6,350 bases of DNA from Acidobacteriota bacterium (GTDB lineage Bacteria > Acidobacteriota > Terriglobia > Terriglobales > Acidobacteriaceae): contig QIAK01000066.1 of assembly GCA_003225515.1 (NCBI GenBank), forward strand, positions 1 to 6,350, written 5' to 3'. Below the pieces are notes generated by a model. The model did no database searches. It saw only the letters and a list, made by a program, of their open reading frames with translations, and was not told the DNA's origin. Shown here piece by piece: positions 6,228 to 6,350 of the stretch. A program made the translations under genes and the position numbers. Positions within the stretch are counted from its first letter, which is position 1. Every line of letters starts with the position of its first letter.

Positions 6228-6350
6228 ATGATTGCAGCCACCAGAACGAAAATCGAGCGCGGGCGTCTTTTGATCGACGGCCAATGGATTGATGGCTCGA
6301 AGAAGTTCGAGACCATCAATCCAGCTACCGGCGAAGTGCTGACGCAAATT
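6228..6350 (+). CDS. Aldehyde dehydrogenase, N-terminus only (cut by the window end)
   Basis: Only 41 codons are present, all open to the window edge. Residues 13-41 read GRLLIDGQWIDGS, then KKFETINPATGEVLTQI, the characteristic opening of NAD(P)-dependent aldehyde dehydrogenases: a short strand with IDGQW followed by the NPATGEV turn. These enzymes oxidise an aldehyde to an acid or acyl-CoA. The catalytic Cys and cofactor site are beyond the window, so subfamily (betaine-, semialdehyde- or fatty-aldehyde type) is undetermined. The gene follows the crotonase by 66 bp with no terminator between them, so co-transcription is likely. In-frame alternative starts exist upstream (ATG 6201). Confidence 0.88.
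   Translation, partial: MIAATRTKIERGRLLIDGQWIDGSKKFETINPATGEVLTQI

Overview
The window reads as ordinary chromosomal DNA from a moderately GC-rich bacterium, with every gene on the + strand. The protein types (CarB with a full allosteric domain, a SnoaL-like ester cyclase, an atypical dihydrodipicolinate-synthase-family aldolase, and a TetR / enoyl-CoA hydratase / aldehyde dehydrogenase set) remind me most of Acidobacteriota (Terriglobia, Koribacter-like). That placement is from memory of similar proteins and is an inference. I see no insertion sequence, phage gene, CRISPR array, tRNA or rRNA.

Layout. (1) 1-2831: the 3' part of carB, the large subunit of carbamoyl-phosphate synthetase, with roughly 150 N-terminal residues lying upstream of the window. 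(2) 2882-3310: a small SnoaL-like (NTF2 fold) protein with a strong ribosome binding site. (3) 3395-4431: a DapA/NanA-family aldolase gene that is broken. It starts well at 3395, but a short deletion near 3510 removes the G-[ST]-T-G-E catalytic segment and shifts the frame. (4) 4432-4643: a regulatory intergenic region holding a sigma-70-type promoter, a near-perfect CRP-type box over its -35, and a 20-bp palindrome over its predicted transcription start. (5) 4644-5303: a TetR-family regulator. (6) 5367-6161: an enoyl-CoA hydratase (crotonase) with both catalytic glutamates. (7) 6228 to the window end: the first 41 residues of an aldehyde dehydrogenase.

How the parts may work together. CarB is housekeeping (arginine and pyrimidine precursor). 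The right-hand third looks like an autoregulated catabolic operon, tetR-crotonase-ALDH, acting on an acyl-CoA and an aldehyde intermediate. The likely control is repression by the TetR protein at the palindrome, plus input from a CRP/FNR-family regulator at the overlapping box. The substrate cannot be read from this window. The two points most worth a second look are this compact double-operator promoter and the aldolase gene that has lost its catalytic motif. I found nothing that supports a wholly new biological system.
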